Positions 18,066 through 31,794 of a stretch of 64,000 bases of DNA are shown piece by piece. Each line of letters opens with the position of its first letter. The first letter of the stretch is position 1. The notes below the pieces were generated by a model. It was not told the origin of the DNA, made no database searches, and saw only the letters and a list, made by a program, of their open reading frames with translations. The position numbers and the translations under genes were made by a program. The stretch is from Mycobacterium sp. 1164966.3 (GTDB taxonomy: Bacteria; Actinomycetota; Actinomycetes; Mycobacteriales; Mycobacteriaceae): contig NZ_LZSG01000035.1 of the NCBI RefSeq assembly GCF_001665395.1, positions 1 through 64,000 of the forward strand. Direction: 5' to 3'.

Positions 18066-19523
18066 ATGACCAACGACCTCCCAGAAGTACGGGAGCGTGA
18101 CGCTTCGCCAAGCGCCGCTGCCCCGCCGGGCGGGCCAAGGCTGTCAGACGTATGGGTTTACGACGGGCGCGCCTACGACCTGAGTGACTGGATCGCCAAG
18201 CATCCCGGCGGCGCCTTTTTCATCGGGCGGACCAAGAACCGTGACATCACCGCCATCGTCGCCGCCTACCACCGTGATCCGGCAAAGGTGGAACGAATCA
18301 TGCAGCGGCGGTACGCCTTAGGCCGCGATGCCACGCCGCAGGACATCCACCCGAAGCACAATGCGCCGGCATTCCTGTTCGACGAGGAATTCAACAGCTG
18401 GCGGGACACCCCGAAGTACCGATTCGACGACGACGATCTGCTGCACAGAGTCAAAGCCCGGCTGAACGAGCCAGCCCTCGCCGCCCGGATCAAGCGTATG
18501 GACACGTATTTCAACATCGTGGCGGTGCTGCTGGTCGTCGCCTATTTCGCCGTGCAGGCGCTGCGGCTGACCGAACCTCAGTGGATGCCATTGCCGCTCT
18601 TCGTGATTGCGATGGTGTTGCTGCGCAGTTCGCTGACCGGGTTCGGTCATTACGCGCTGCACCGCGCACAGCGGGGCATGACCCGGGTCTTCGGCAACGC
18701 CTTCGACATGAACTACGTCGCGCTGTCTTTGGTCACCGCCGACGGACACACCCTGCTGCACCACCCGTACACCCAGAGCGGGGTGGACATCAAGAAGAAC
18801 GTGTTCGCGATGATGATGCGGCTGCCCCGGCTGTATCGGGTGCCGGTGCACACCATCCATAAGTTCGGGCATCTGCTGACCGGCATGGCCGTCCGGATAG
18901 CCGACGTCTGGCGTATCACGTGGAAAGTCGGCGTACACGAGTCGTATGGAAGCTGGAGCCGGGCGCTCCCGCATTTCCTCGGATCCTCGGCGGTGCGGCT
19001 GCTGCTCGTCGGCGAACTGGTGGTGTTCGCCGCGGCCGGCGACTTCTGGGCCTGGGCATTGCAATTCGTCGCGACGTTGTGGATCAGCACCTTCCTTGTG
19101 GTCGCCAGCCATGATTTCGAACATGGTGGGCGCAGCGGTGAGCAGGATTGGGGACGGGATCAACTCGAGCATGCCGACGACCTGAAGGTGGTCGGGAATC
19201 GCTACGTCGACTGCTTCCTCTCGGCCGGCCTGAGCTCGCACCGCGTCCATCATGTGCTGCCGTTTCAGCGCAGCGGATTCGCCAACATCGCCACCGAGGA
19301 CGTGCTGGCCGAAGAAGCGGCCAGATTCGGCATCGAGTGGGTTCCGGCGAAAAGCTTTGTCACCGATAGGCTTCCCAAGCTGTGCCGGACGTACCTGTGG
19401 GCACCCTCCCGGCAGGCAGGCGAGCTGAATTGGGGCTTCCTGCGCGAGCATTGCTCGCCCTCGGCCTTAAAAGCAAGCGCAGACTACGTGATTCAGGGCT
19501 TCGTCGGAATCGGCTCGGTATGA
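18066..19523 (+). CDS. Cytochrome b5-fatty acid desaturase fusion (Rv1371-like)
   Basis: 485 residues. Start ATG 18066 is chosen over 18060 because GGAGGA at 18054-18059 is 6 bases before 18066 but abuts 18060. An N-terminal cytochrome b5 domain (DLSDWIAKHPGGAFFIGRTK, haem-ligand HPGG) is followed by a membrane desaturase with three His boxes: GHYALHRAQ, HTLLHHPYTQ and HRVHHVLPF. It likely introduces a double bond or hydroxyl into a fatty acyl chain, using the fused b5 as electron donor. Its stop overlaps the pks18 start. Confidence 0.88.
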   Translation: MTNDLPEVRERDASPSAAAPPGGPRLSDVWVYDGRAYDLSDWIAKHPGGAFFIGRTKNRDITAIVAAYHRDPAKVERIMQRRYALGRDATPQDIHPKHNAPAFLFDEEFNSWRDTPKYRFDDDDLLHRVKARLNEPALAARIKRMDTYFNIVAVLLVVAYFAVQALRLTEPQWMPLPLFVIAMVLLRSSLTGFGHYALHRAQRGMTRVFGNAFDMNYVALSLVTADGHTLLHHPYTQSGVDIKKNVFAMMMRLPRLYRVPVHTIHKFGHLLTGMAVRIADVWRITWKVGVHESYGSWSRALPHFLGSSAVRLLLVGELVVFAAAGDFWAWALQFVATLWISTFLVVASHDFEHGGRSGEQDWGRDQLEHADDLKVVGNRYVDCFLSAGLSSHRVHHVLPFQRSGFANIATEDVLAEEAARFGIEWVPAKSFVTDRLPKLCRTYLWAPSRQAGELNWGFLREHCSPSALKASADYVIQGFVGIGSV

Positions 19524-20701
19524 GCGTCTCGAAGGGCGGTGCCCCCCAACCGGAAAGCTGTGAGCAGCAAGGCCATAGCCTGGCCGAGTTGCCACCGTCC
19601 CCGCCAACCACGGTGGCGGTGATCGAAAGCATCGCGACCGGCACCCCGCAGCGGCTGGTGAATCAGTGCGAGGCGGCCGACCGGGTGGGCGGCCTGTTCA
19701 ACGACCCGGTGCAGCGGGACCGAATCCGTCGCGTGTACGCGAAGACCAAGGTCGTAACCCGCCGTATGGCGGTGGACCCGCTCGATGCCGAGTTCGAGTC
19801 GTTTCGGCGGAATCCCGCGACGATCCGGGACCGCATGGACCTGTTCCACCGGCACGCGGTTCCCCTGGCCGTGGAGGTAGGCGGGCGGGCGCTGGGCGCC
19901 CTTCCCTATGCGACAGACGAAGTCGGTCTGCTGGTGTTCGTGACCAGCACCGGATTCATCGCGCCGGGGGTGGATGTCGCGATCGTCAGGGAACTCGGTC
20001 TGTCCAGGTCGGTTTCGCGGGTGGTGGTGAACTTCATGGGCTGCGCGGCCGCGATGAACGCCGTTCGCATCGCCGCCAGTTACGTTCGCGCACACCCGGA
20101 CCTGAAGGCCATGGTGGTGTGCGTCGAATTGTGTTCGGTTAACGCGGTTTTCGCCGATGATGTCAACGACGTGGTGACGCACAGCCTGTTCGGCGACGGA
20201 TGCGCGGCGCTGGTGATCGGCGCGAGCCAGGTGCACGAGAGACTCGAGCCGGGCAAGGTGGTGATTCGCACCAGCTTCAGCCGGCTCCTCGACGGCGCAT
20301 CCGACGGCATCGTGCTCGGCGTCAACCCCAACGGCATCACTTGTGAACTGTCCGAGAGCCTGCCCGACTACATCTATGCCGGCGTTGCTCCGGTGGTGGC
20401 AGAGATGTTGGCAGACAACGGATTACAGAAGTCCGACATCGACCTGTGGGCTATTCACCCGGGTGGTCCCCGGATCATCGAGGAGTCGGTGCGCTCGCTG
20501 GCGATCCCGCCGGAGCGGGCGGCGCCTAGCTGGGATGCGCTGGCTGGGTTCGGCAACATGCTGAGCGTGTCACTGATCTTCGTGCTCGAAACGATGGTGC
20601 GGCAGCCCGAGTCGGGCAAGGAAATCTCGACTGGGGTGGCGCTGGCGTTCGCCCCCGGGGTCACGGTCGAGGGAATGCTGTTCGACATCATTCGCCGCTG
20701 A
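19520..20701 (+). CDS. pks18: Type III polyketide synthase Pks18
   Basis: 393 residues, the same length as M. tuberculosis Pks18. The thiolase-fold catalytic triad is visible: C175 in [11 protein letters not shown], His in [11 protein letters not shown] and Asn in [12 protein letters not shown]. tuberculosis Pks18 makes long-chain alpha-pyrones from fatty acyl-CoA starters and malonyl-CoA. Start ATG 19520 overlaps the desaturase stop (ATGA), and its own TGA overlaps the next ATG by one base, so translation is coupled through the cluster. Confidence 0.92.
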   Translation: MSVSKGGAPQPESCEQQGHSLAELPPSPPTTVAVIESIATGTPQRLVNQCEAADRVGGLFNDPVQRDRIRRVYAKTKVVTRRMAVDPLDAEFESFRRNPATIRDRMDLFHRHAVPLAVEVGGRALGALPYATDEVGLLVFVTSTGFIAPGVDVAIVRELGLSRSVSRVVVNFMGCAAAMNAVRIAASYVRAHPDLKAMVVCVELCSVNAVFADDVNDVVTHSLFGDGCAALVIGASQVHERLEPGKVVIRTSFSRLLDGASDGIVLGVNPNGITCELSESLPDYIYAGVAPVVAEMLADNGLQKSDIDLWAIHPGGPRIIEESVRSLAIPPERAAPSWDALAGFGNMLSVSLIFVLETMVRQPESGKEISTGVALAFAPGVTVEGMLFDIIRR

Positions 20702-21624
20702 TGCCGGAGCGGGTGATGTATCGCTCGTGGATGAGCGACAACCTGCGGTGGGACGCCCTGCGGCTGCGCGAGGGCGACATCGTGATCTCCGCACCACCCA
20801 AGTGCGGCACGACCTGGACGCAGCGGCTGGTGTCGTTGCTCGTGTTCGACGGGCCGCACCTGCCGGGGCCGCTGCCGCTGGTCTCGCCATGGTTCGACCT
20901 GACCGTTCAGCCGGTGGAAAAGGTCGTCGCGGCCCTCGACGCGCAGGACCACCGGCGTTTCATCAAAACCCACACGCCGCTGGACGGGCTCCTGCTCGAC
21001 GACCGCGTCACCTACCTCGGGGTGGGGCGCGACCCGCGCGATGCCGCGGTTTCGATGCTGATGGACCACGACCGGATGCGCGCCCTGCGCCTTGCCGAGG
21101 GACCGCCCGGGGAGCCGTTCCCACCGATCCGCCGGGACTTCGGAGGCGAGTTCAGCCGACTGGACGTGCTGCGCGCCTGGATGGAGCAGCCCGTCGCCCC
21201 CACCGAGGGGATCGCGTCGCTGGCGACCGTCCTGCACCACTTCGACTCGGTTTGGTCCCGGCGTCACCTGCCCAACGTGGCGTTGTTCCACTATGCCGAC
21301 TATCAGGCGAACCTGGTGGGCGAGCTGGTGCGGCTGGCTGCGGTCCTGGGTACCGGGCTGGATCGCGATCGTGCGGCGGAGCTGGCGCGGCACGCCACGC
21401 TGGACGCCATGCGCGCTCGCGATTCGGAGCTCGCCCCCAAGGCCACCGACGGCGGGTGGCAAAGGAACGAGCCGTTCTTCCGGGCCGGCGGGCGAGGAGA
21501 GTGGCGGGAGATCTTCACCGAAGCTGAGCACCGGCGCTATCACGAGCGCGCGGGTGAATTGGCCGGGGCGGACCTGCTGGCCTGGGCTCATGAGGGCCGC
21601 AGGGGTTGGGACCCCGATAAGTGA
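20701..21624 (+). CDS. PAPS-dependent sulfotransferase (Rv1373-like)
   Basis: 307 residues. The 5'-phosphosulfate loop is [20 protein letters not shown] and the 3'-phosphate motif is [16 protein letters not shown]; the conserved [13 protein letters not shown] and [14 protein letters not shown] follow. It transfers sulfate from PAPS to a hydroxyl. M. tuberculosis Rv1373 has been described as a glycolipid sulfotransferase. It overlaps pks18 upstream and a paralogue downstream (TGATG both times). Confidence 0.9.
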   Translation: MPERVMYRSWMSDNLRWDALRLREGDIVISAPPKCGTTWTQRLVSLLVFDGPHLPGPLPLVSPWFDLTVQPVEKVVAALDAQDHRRFIKTHTPLDGLLLDDRVTYLGVGRDPRDAAVSMLMDHDRMRALRLAEGPPGEPFPPIRRDFGGEFSRLDVLRAWMEQPVAPTEGIASLATVLHHFDSVWSRRHLPNVALFHYADYQANLVGELVRLAAVLGTGLDRDRAAELARHATLDAMRARDSELAPKATDGGWQRNEPFFRAGGRGEWREIFTEAEHRRYHERAGELAGADLLAWAHEGRRGWDPDK

Positions 21625-22640
21625 TGGCCGGCCGAGTCGTCTACCGCTCGTGGCTGAGCGACAACCTGCGTTGGGACGCGCTGAAGCTGCGCGAGGGCGA
21701 CATCGTCATCTCCGCGCCGTCGAAGTGCGGCATGACCTGGACCCAACGGCTGGTGTCACTGCTCGTCTTCGACGGACCGGAGCTGCCCGGGCCACTGTCG
21801 ACGGTGTCGCCGTGGGTCGACTTGAACATCCGGCCGGTCGACGAGGTCGTCGCCGCCCTCGATGCGCAAGATCACCGTCGGTTCCTAAAGACCCACACGC
21901 CGCTGGACGGACTGGTGCTCGACGACCGCGTCACCTACCTCGGGGTCGGCCGCGATCCGCGCGACGCAGCGGTGTCGGAATTGCGGCAATGGGACAACAT
22001 GAACGTCAAGCGCCTGCGGCGGCTGCAAGGCGGATCGCCGGGGCACCCGGTACCGCCGCCCCCTTCTGCCGCCGGAGTTCCCAGCCCGGTGCAGGCGTTC
22101 CGGGACTGGATGGAAGGACCGATCATGCCTCCCGAGGGGATGGGCAACCGGCCCCCGAAGGGGATGGGGTTCGTGCCGCCAGAAGGCTTCGGGCCCACCG
22201 GAATCGGGCCCAAACCCCCCGTGCAGGGCATGGGCTCGCTCGCCAACGTGCTGCACCATTTTGCGTCGTTGTGGGACCGCCGCCACCTGCCCAATGTGGC
22301 CCTCTTCCACTACGCCGACTACCAGCGGGACCTGGTCGGCGAATTCATCCACCTCGGCCTAACGCTCGGGTACCCGCTCGGGCGGGACCGAGCCGAGGAG
22401 CTGGTGGAGCATGCCACGCTGGAAGCCATGCGCGCCCGCGCCGACGAGTTCGCCCCCGACTCCACCGAAGGCGTTTGGCACAGCAACGAGCGGTTCTTCC
22501 GGGCCGGCGGCAGCGGTGAATGGCGGGACTTCTTCACCGAACACGCGTTTCGGCGCTATAACGACCGCGCCGGCCAGCTCGCGGCTCCGGACCTGCTCGC
22601 GTGGGCGCATGACGGTCGCCGCGGTCACGATCCCGGCTGA
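21624..22640 (+). CDS. Second PAPS-dependent sulfotransferase with a Pro/Gly/Met-rich insert
   Basis: 338 residues from ATG 21624 (an in-frame GTG is 3 bases earlier). Strongly similar to the preceding protein: [63 protein letters not shown]. It carries about 35 extra residues (near 155-205) with reiterated PPEGMG, PPKGMGF and PPEGFG units before [11 protein letters not shown] tandem duplication followed by divergence is the simplest origin. M. tuberculosis has only one sulfotransferase after pks18, as I remember it. Confidence 0.88.
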   Translation: MAGRVVYRSWLSDNLRWDALKLREGDIVISAPSKCGMTWTQRLVSLLVFDGPELPGPLSTVSPWVDLNIRPVDEVVAALDAQDHRRFLKTHTPLDGLVLDDRVTYLGVGRDPRDAAVSELRQWDNMNVKRLRRLQGGSPGHPVPPPPSAAGVPSPVQAFRDWMEGPIMPPEGMGNRPPKGMGFVPPEGFGPTGIGPKPPVQGMGSLANVLHHFASLWDRRHLPNVALFHYADYQRDLVGEFIHLGLTLGYPLGRDRAEELVEHATLEAMRARADEFAPDSTEGVWHSNERFFRAGGSGEWRDFFTEHAFRRYNDRAGQLAAPDLLAWAHDGRRGHDPG

Positions 22641-22760
22641 GCGGTTCACGTCAGTTCATACCAAAAGCGCCCGCCGCCAGAGGCCACTGTGGCGCATGTG
22701 ACAAGAGGTTTCGCGACGATGCCGCCACGCGGCCCGCGTCCTGGCGGACGGCGCACGCAA

Positions 22761-22769
22761 TGCTAGGCT
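22761..22769 (+). promoter_or_regulatory. Extended -10 promoter of the pyr operon
   Basis: TGC-TAGGCT forms an extended -10 (TGN plus TANNNT). Transcription would start near 22776, giving a leader of about 60 bases that contains the PyrR site. No clear -35 was found. Confidence 0.45.
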
Positions 22770-22797
22770 GCCCGGCAGTCGACATCCTTTAACGATC

Positions 22798-22811
22798 CGT
22801 CCGGAGAGGCG
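22798..22811 (+). promoter_or_regulatory. PyrR RNA-binding loop
   Basis: cgTCCGGAGAGGCg fits the PyrR anti-antiterminator/binding-loop consensus ARUCCNGNGAGGYU at all but the first and last positions. It lies just before the AAGGAGGT of pyrR, so bound PyrR could block ribosome entry when UMP/UTP is plentiful, as proposed for mycobacterial pyr operons. Confidence 0.7.
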
Positions 22812-22835
22812 GAGAAGGAGGTCTGAAAGAAAATC

Positions 22836-23420
22836 ATGTCTCGTATGGGTGCAGCGGGTGACGCCGCCACCGGCAGGGAACTGATGTCCGCGGCCGACGT
22901 CGGTCGAACCATTTCCCGTATCGCGCATCAGATCATCGAAAAGACCGCGCTGGACAGTCCTGACGGGCCACATGTGGTGCTGCTGGGCATCCCGACCCGC
23001 GGCGTCATCCTGGCCATGCGTCTGGCCTCCCACATCCGCGAATTCAGCGGCGTCGAGGTCGGTCACGGCGCACTGGACATCACCTTGTATCGCGACGATC
23101 TGATGACCAAGCCGCCGCGGCCGCTGGAGGCGACGTCGATTCCGGCCGGGGGCGTCGACGACGCGCTGGTGATCTTCGTCGACGACGTGCTGTACTCCGG
23201 CCGTTCGGTGCGCTCGGCCCTGGACGCGCTGCGCGATGTGGGGCGCCCGCGAATCGTGCAGTTGGCTGTGCTGGTCGACCGCGGCCATCGCGAACTGCCG
23301 GTGCGCGCCGACTACGTCGGCAAGAACGTCCCTACCTCGCGCAGCGAAAGCGTGCACGTACTGCTCAGCGAGCACGACGGCCGAGACGGCGTGGTGATCG
23401 CGAGGGACCCCGAAGGATGA
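22836..23420 (+). CDS. pyrR: PyrR bifunctional regulator/uracil phosphoribosyltransferase
   Basis: 194 residues. The PRPP-binding loop is [20 protein letters not shown], with [13 protein letters not shown] and DITLYRDDL typical of PyrR. AAGGAGGT at 22815-22822 is 13 bases from this ATG, a little long; a second ATG lies at 22845. It is the first gene of the pyrimidine operon and the likely reader of the leader loop. Confidence 0.93.
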   Translation: MSRMGAAGDAATGRELMSAADVGRTISRIAHQIIEKTALDSPDGPHVVLLGIPTRGVILAMRLASHIREFSGVEVGHGALDITLYRDDLMTKPPRPLEATSIPAGGVDDALVIFVDDVLYSGRSVRSALDALRDVGRPRIVQLAVLVDRGHRELPVRADYVGKNVPTSRSESVHVLLSEHDGRDGVVIARDPEG

Positions 23421-23427
23421 CAGCCTG

Positions 23428-24396
23428 ATGAGTCGCCACTTACTTGCCGCCGGTGACCTCAGCCGTGAGGATGCCACGGCGATTCTCGACGACGCGGACC
23501 GGTTCGCGCAGGCACTGGTCGGCCGTGAGATCAAGAAGCTGCCGACGCTGCGCGGACGCACGGTGGTCACGATGTTCTACGAGAACTCGACCCGCACCCG
23601 GGTGTCGTTCGAGGTGGCCGGCAAGTGGATGAGCGCCGACGTGATCAACGTCAGCGCGGCCGGCTCGTCGGTGGGCAAGGGCGAGTCCCTGCGCGACACG
23701 GCGCTGACCTTGCGCGCGGCCGGTGCGGACGCGTTGATCATCCGGCATCCGGCGTCGGGGGCGGCGCATCTGCTGGCCGAATGGACTTCGGCGGCAACGA
23801 CTTCCGATGGCTCTGGCCCGTCGGTGATCAACGCCGGTGACGGCACCCACGAGCATCCGACCCAGGCGCTGCTGGACGCATTGACCATCCGGCAGCGGCT
23901 CGGCGGTATCGAAGGCCGGCGCATCGTGATCGTCGGCGACGTCCTGCACAGCCGGGTCGCCCGTTCCAACGTCATGCTGCTGCACACGCTGGGGGCGGAG
24001 GTGGTGCTGGTGGCCCCGCCCACCTTGCTGCCGGTCGGGGTGGACGGGTGGCCGGTGACCGTTTCCTTCGACTTCGACGCGGAACTGCCCGCCGCCGATG
24101 CCGTGCTGATGCTGCGAGTGCAGGCCGAGCGGATGAATGGCGGCTTCTTCCCGTCGGTGCGCGAGTACTCGGTGCGGTACGGGCTTTCCTCGCGACGTCA
24201 GGCGATGCTGCCCGGGCACGCCGTGGTGCTGCACCCGGGGCCGATGGTGCGCGGCATGGAGATCTCCTCTTCGGTAGCTGATTCGTCGCAATCAGCTGTG
24301 CTGCAACAGGTTTCCAACGGTGTGCATGTGCGCATGGCGGTGCTGTTCCACGTGCTGGTCGGAACCGAAACGCGGGAAAAAGAAGGTGCCGCATGA
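23428..24396 (+). CDS. pyrB: Aspartate carbamoyltransferase
   Basis: 322 residues. Condenses carbamoyl phosphate with aspartate. Carbamoyl-phosphate motif [11 protein letters not shown], the [13 protein letters not shown] loop and [11 protein letters not shown] are present. It starts 7 bases after pyrR and its stop overlaps pyrC (ATGA). No regulatory (PyrI) subunit gene is seen. Confidence 0.95.
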   Translation: MSRHLLAAGDLSREDATAILDDADRFAQALVGREIKKLPTLRGRTVVTMFYENSTRTRVSFEVAGKWMSADVINVSAAGSSVGKGESLRDTALTLRAAGADALIIRHPASGAAHLLAEWTSAATTSDGSGPSVINAGDGTHEHPTQALLDALTIRQRLGGIEGRRIVIVGDVLHSRVARSNVMLLHTLGAEVVLVAPPTLLPVGVDGWPVTVSFDFDAELPAADAVLMLRVQAERMNGGFFPSVREYSVRYGLSSRRQAMLPGHAVVLHPGPMVRGMEISSSVADSSQSAVLQQVSNGVHVRMAVLFHVLVGTETREKEGAA

Positions 24397-25697
24397 GTGT
24401 GCTGCTGCGCGGTGTCCGGTTGTACGGCGAGGGCGAGCGCGTCGATGTGCTCATCGGCAGCCCGGGCTACGATGGCCAGATCGCCGAGATCGGTGCCGGA
24501 CTGCCTATTCCGGACACGGCCGACGTCGTGGACGCCACCGATCACGTACTCCTGCCCGGATTCGTCGACCTGCACACACACCTGCGCGAACCCGGCCGCG
24601 AATACGCCGAGGACATCGAAACCGGTTCGGCGGCAGCGGCTCTCGGCGGCTATACCGCGGTTTTCGCGATGGCCAACACTCATCCGGTGGCGGACAGCCC
24701 GGTGGTCACCGACCATGTCTGGCACCGCGGTCAGCAGGTCGGCCTGGTCGACGTGCATCCCGTCGGCGCGGTCACCGTCGGACTTGCCGGCACGGTGCTG
24801 ACCGAGATGGGGATGATGGCGGCCGGAGCTGCCCAGGTGCGCATGTTCTCCGACGACGGCAACTGCGTACACGACCCGCTGGTGATGCGCCGCGCCCTGG
24901 AATACGCGACCGGTCTTGGGGTGCTGGTCGCCCAGCATGCCGAGGAGCCCAGGCTGACCGTCGGTGCCGTCGCGCACGAGGGACCCACGGCCGCCAGGCT
25001 GGGACTGTCCGGATGGCCCCGTGCCGCCGAGGAAGCGATCGTCGCGCGCGACGCACTGTTGGCCCGCGACGCCGGCGCGCGGGTGCACATCTGCCACGCC
25101 TCCACCGCGGGCACCGTCGAGATCCTGAAATGGGCCAAGCAGCAGGGCATTTCGATCACGGCCGAGGTCACGCCGCACCACCTGCTGCTTGACGACGGCA
25201 GGCTGGCCAGCTACGACGGCGTGAACCGCGTCAATCCGCCGCTACGCGAGGCGGCCGACGCGATGGCGCTGCGGCACGCGCTTGCCGAGGGCATCATCGA
25301 CTGTGTGGCCACCGACCACGCGCCGCATGCCGAGCACGAGAAATGCGTCGAGTTCTCCGCAGCACGCCCCGGCATGCTGGGGTTGCAGACCGCGCTGTCG
25401 GTGGTGGTGCGGACGATGGTGCAGCCCGGCCTGTTGACGTGGCGCGAGGTCGGCCGGGTGATGAGTGAGAATCCCGCGCGCATCGTCGGGTTACCTGATC
25501 ACGGCCGACCGCTGGAGGTGGGGGAGCCGGCCAACCTCACCGTCGTCGACCCCGACGCCACCTGGACCGTCACCGGGGGCGACTTGGTCAGCCGATCGGC
25601 CAACACACCGTATGAGTCGATGACGTTGCCCGCGACCGTCACCGCGACCCTGTTGCGCGGGAAGGTCACCGCACGGGATGGGAAGTGCCCCGCATGA
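24393..25697 (+). CDS. pyrC: Dihydroorotase
   Basis: 434 residues, type I dihydroorotase. Zinc ligands in [12 protein letters not shown], then [12 protein letters not shown], and [14 protein letters not shown] with the catalytic Asp. Closes carbamoyl aspartate to dihydroorotate. Overlaps pyrB upstream and the membrane-protein gene downstream by 4 bases each. Confidence 0.95.
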   Translation: MSVLLRGVRLYGEGERVDVLIGSPGYDGQIAEIGAGLPIPDTADVVDATDHVLLPGFVDLHTHLREPGREYAEDIETGSAAAALGGYTAVFAMANTHPVADSPVVTDHVWHRGQQVGLVDVHPVGAVTVGLAGTVLTEMGMMAAGAAQVRMFSDDGNCVHDPLVMRRALEYATGLGVLVAQHAEEPRLTVGAVAHEGPTAARLGLSGWPRAAEEAIVARDALLARDAGARVHICHASTAGTVEILKWAKQQGISITAEVTPHHLLLDDGRLASYDGVNRVNPPLREAADAMALRHALAEGIIDCVATDHAPHAEHEKCVEFSAARPGMLGLQTALSVVVRTMVQPGLLTWREVGRVMSENPARIVGLPDHGRPLEVGEPANLTVVDPDATWTVTGGDLVSRSANTPYESMTLPATVTATLLRGKVTARDGKCPA

Positions 25698-26200
25698 ACT
25701 CGGGCACGCTGGTCGGGTCGCTGATCTTCGCTGCGGTGCTGGTGGTGGTGATCGCCTTCGTGATCCAGCTGATGATGCGCGGCTGGCGAAGTCGCGCGCA
25801 GCGCCAGGCGGAGTTGCTGGGCGCACTGCCCGAGCTGCCCGACCGTGTCGGCTCGGCGACCATCACCACCCGCGGCCACTATTGCGGATGCACGCTCGCC
25901 CCGAACTGGAACGACCGGGTCGCCGTCGGCGATTTGGGGTACCGGACCAAGGCGGTGATGAGCCGTCACCCCGAGGGCATTCTGATCGAACGCATCCGTG
26001 CCCGCCCGATTTGGATTCCGGGGGAGGCGATTTCGGCGATCCGCACCGAACGCGGCATGGCGGGCAAGGTCGGTTCTCGGGCCGGAATATTGGCGATTCG
26101 CTGGCGGCTACCCTCGGGCGTGGAAATGGACACCGGCTTTCGCGCGAGAAGCCGCGACGATTACACCGACTGGGTCGACGGCTGGCAGGAGGCCGCGTGA
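25694..26200 (+). CDS. Membrane-anchored protein of the pyr operon (Rv1382-like)
   Basis: 168 residues from ATG 25694, which overlaps the pyrC stop; GTG 25685 is an alternative. One N-terminal helix ([20 protein letters not shown]) is followed by a soluble domain with [25 protein letters not shown] and [19 protein letters not shown]. The type is conserved at this place in mycobacteria (Rv1382), but no function in pyrimidine synthesis is known. The C-terminal part resembles a bacterial PH-like fold (weak impression). Confidence 0.8.
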   Translation: MNSGTLVGSLIFAAVLVVVIAFVIQLMMRGWRSRAQRQAELLGALPELPDRVGSATITTRGHYCGCTLAPNWNDRVAVGDLGYRTKAVMSRHPEGILIERIRARPIWIPGEAISAIRTERGMAGKVGSRAGILAIRWRLPSGVEMDTGFRARSRDDYTDWVDGWQEAA

Positions 26201-26265
26201 GTTTCGCCGGCGACCCGACCGTGCGCCGCGTGAGCGGCGCCGATGAAGAGGGGCGGCGCTCGTGA
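26197..26265 (+). CDS. Possible 22-codon coupling ORF between Rv1382-like gene and carA
   Basis: GTG 26197 overlaps the upstream stop (GTGA) and its TGA at 26263-26265 overlaps the carA start (GTGA). AGGAGG at 26187-26192 is 4 bases upstream. Peptide: [20 protein letters not shown] plus RS. It could keep ribosomes moving from the upstream gene into carA rather than make a functional peptide. Confidence 0.35.
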   Translation: MSFAGDPTVRRVSGADEEGRRS

Positions 26266-27380
26266 GTAAGGCGCTATTGGTACTCGAGGACGGCCGCGTC
26301 TTCACGGGGCGACCGTTCGGCGACATCGGCCAAACGCTGGGCGAAGCCGTGTTCAGCACCGGCATGTCCGGCTATCAGGAGACGCTGACCGACCCCAGTT
26401 ATCACCGGCAGATCGTCGTTGCCACCGCGCCGCAGATCGGCAACACCGGCTGGAACGACGAAGACGCCGAGAGCCGCGGCGACAAGATCTGGGTCGCCGG
26501 ATACGCGGTGCGTGACCCGTCACCGCGCGCGTCCAACTGGCGTGCCAGCCGGACCCTGGAAGACGAGCTCATCCGCCAGCACATCGTTGGAATAGCTGGC
26601 ATCGACACCCGGGCCGTGGTGCGCCATCTGCGCAGCCGCGGCTCGATGAAGGCGGGCATATTCTCCGGCGCCGCGTACGCCGACCCCGGTCAGCTGATCG
26701 AGCGGGTGCAGGCTCAAGAGCCGATGCTGGGCGCCGACCTCGCCGGCGAGGTCAGCACACCGGAGAACTATGTGGTGGAACCCGAGGGACAGCAACGATT
26801 TGGCGTGGTCGCGCTGGACTTGGGCATCAAGACCAACACGCCGCGCAACTTCGCCCGCCGAGGCATCCGCAGCCATGTGTTGCCGGCGTCGGCCACCTTC
26901 GAGGAGATCGCCGAAATCAAGCCGGACGGCGTTTTTCTGTCCAACGGCCCGGGGGACCCGGCCACCGCCGACCACGTGGTCGGGCTCACCCGCGAGGTGC
27001 TGGGCGCCGGAATCCCGTTGTTCGGCATCTGTTTCGGCAACCAGATCCTGGGCCGGGCGCTGGGGTTGTCCACCTACAAGATGGTCTTCGGTCATCGCGG
27101 AATCAACATCCCGGTCATCGACCACGCCACCCGGCGGGTCGCGGTGACCGCACAGAACCACGGCTTTGCTCTCGAAGGCGAGGCCGGCCAGTCCTTCGAC
27201 ACGCCGTTCGGCCCGGCCGTGGTCAGCCACACCTGCGCCAACGATGGCGTGGTAGAGGGCGTCAAACTCGTTGACGGGCGGGCATTTTCGGTGCAGTACC
27301 ACCCGGAGGCGGCGGCCGGGCCGCACGATGCGGAGTACCTGTTCGACCAATTCGTCGACCTGATGGCGGGCCGTCGATGA
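26262..27380 (+). CDS. carA: Carbamoyl-phosphate synthase small subunit
   Basis: 372 residues, GTG start. The N-terminal domain ([18 protein letters not shown]) and the class I glutamine amidotransferase domain with the nucleophile Cys in [18 protein letters not shown] and the His/Glu in [13 protein letters not shown] are intact. Releases ammonia from glutamine for CarB. Confidence 0.95.
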   Translation: MSKALLVLEDGRVFTGRPFGDIGQTLGEAVFSTGMSGYQETLTDPSYHRQIVVATAPQIGNTGWNDEDAESRGDKIWVAGYAVRDPSPRASNWRASRTLEDELIRQHIVGIAGIDTRAVVRHLRSRGSMKAGIFSGAAYADPGQLIERVQAQEPMLGADLAGEVSTPENYVVEPEGQQRFGVVALDLGIKTNTPRNFARRGIRSHVLPASATFEEIAEIKPDGVFLSNGPGDPATADHVVGLTREVLGAGIPLFGICFGNQILGRALGLSTYKMVFGHRGINIPVIDHATRRVAVTAQNHGFALEGEAGQSFDTPFGPAVVSHTCANDGVVEGVKLVDGRAFSVQYHPEAAAGPHDAEYLFDQFVDLMAGRR

Positions 27381-27381
27381 C

Positions 27382-27443
27382 CGCGAGGGTGCGCATATGT
27401 ACGGCGACACGCCGTAAACGGCGTAGATTTGCGCACCCTCGCG
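27382..27443. promoter_or_regulatory. Structured carA-carB spacer
   Basis: Perfect 14-bp arms (27382-27395 and 27430-27443, cgcgagggtgcgca) enclose a 34-base loop that has its own hairpin (tacggc / gccgta). It lies between two genes of a single operon, so it more likely tunes CarB translation or mRNA processing than ends transcription. Confidence 0.55.
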
Positions 27444-27462
27444 CCCAGGAAGGAAGGCGCTA

Positions 27463-30812
<3,350 letters not shown>

Positions 30813-30816
<4 letters not shown>

Positions 30817-31649
30817 CCGGTTTCGGTGCCAGGCTGGCCGAGGCCAAGGCGAATCGTGGGCCGCTGTGCCTGGGTATCGACCCGCACCCCGACCTGTTGC
30901 GGGCATGGGACCTGCCGGCCACCGCCGACGGGCTGGCCGCTTTCTGCGAGACCTGCGTAGCGGCGTTCGCCGGTTTCGCGGTCGTCAAACCACAGGTGGC
31001 GTTTTTCGAGGCCTACGGCGCTGCGGGGTACGCGGTACTGGAGCGCACCGTGGCCGCGCTGCAGGAGGACGGCGTGCTGGTGCTGGCAGACGCCAAGCGC
31101 GGCGACATCGGGACGACCATGGCGGCGTACGCGGCCGCATGGGCCGGCGATTCGCCGCTGGCCACCGACGCCGTGACGGCCTCGCCCTATCTGGGGTTCG
31201 GTTCGTTGCGGCCGCTGCTCGAAGTCGCCGCGGCGCATGACCGTGGGGTGTTCGTCCTGGCGGCGACCTCCAACCCGGAGGGCGCGACTGTGCAGCGTGC
31301 CGACGCCGACGGCCGCACGGTGGCCCAGCTGATCGTCGACCACGTCGCTAACTTCAATCGGGAGGCCAACAAGGCGATGCAGCCCGAACCCGGATCCGTC
31401 GGCGTCGTCGTCGGCGCGACGGTCCTGCAGGCGCCCGACCTCAGCGCGCTGGGCGGACCGGTGCTGGTGCCCGGTGTGGGTGCTCAGGGCGGTCGGCCCG
31501 AGGCGCTGGGCGGTCTGGGTGGGTCGGCGCCAGACCAGTTGCTGCCGGCGGTGGCGCGGGAGGTTTTGCGGGCCGGGCCGGGCGTCGCGGAGCTGCGGGC
31601 CGCGGGCGAGCGGATGCTGGACGCCGTCGCTTATCTGATGAAGGCCTAG
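30813..31649 (+). CDS. pyrF: Orotidine 5'-phosphate decarboxylase
   Basis: 278 residues from GTG 30813, which overlaps the carB stop. This is the longer actinobacterial type: [12 protein letters not shown], the catalytic [12 protein letters not shown] and [14 protein letters not shown]. Last step to UMP and last gene of the operon. pyrD and pyrE are not in the window. Confidence 0.95.
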
Positions 31650-31668
31650 GCGATGGTGCGCCCTCGCT

Positions 31669-31762
31669 GGGTGTGAATCGTTGGCGCTGGGGGTGAAGCC
31701 ATGGCGGGGAAATTGTTCAGATTCTGCCGTGGTTTCACCCGGAAAGCCCAGGATTCACACCC
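31669..31762. terminator. Nested hairpins between convergent pyrF and mop genes
   Basis: Outer perfect 11-bp arms (gggtgtgaatc at 31669-31679, complement at 31752-31762) enclose a second 14-base pair of arms (31691-31704 and 31727-31740, two wobbles). A further copy of ccgtggtttcac follows at 31767. Placed to end transcription from both sides. Confidence 0.55.
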
Positions 31763-31794
31763 GAAGCCGTGGTTTCACACCCAACGCCCTGGTG

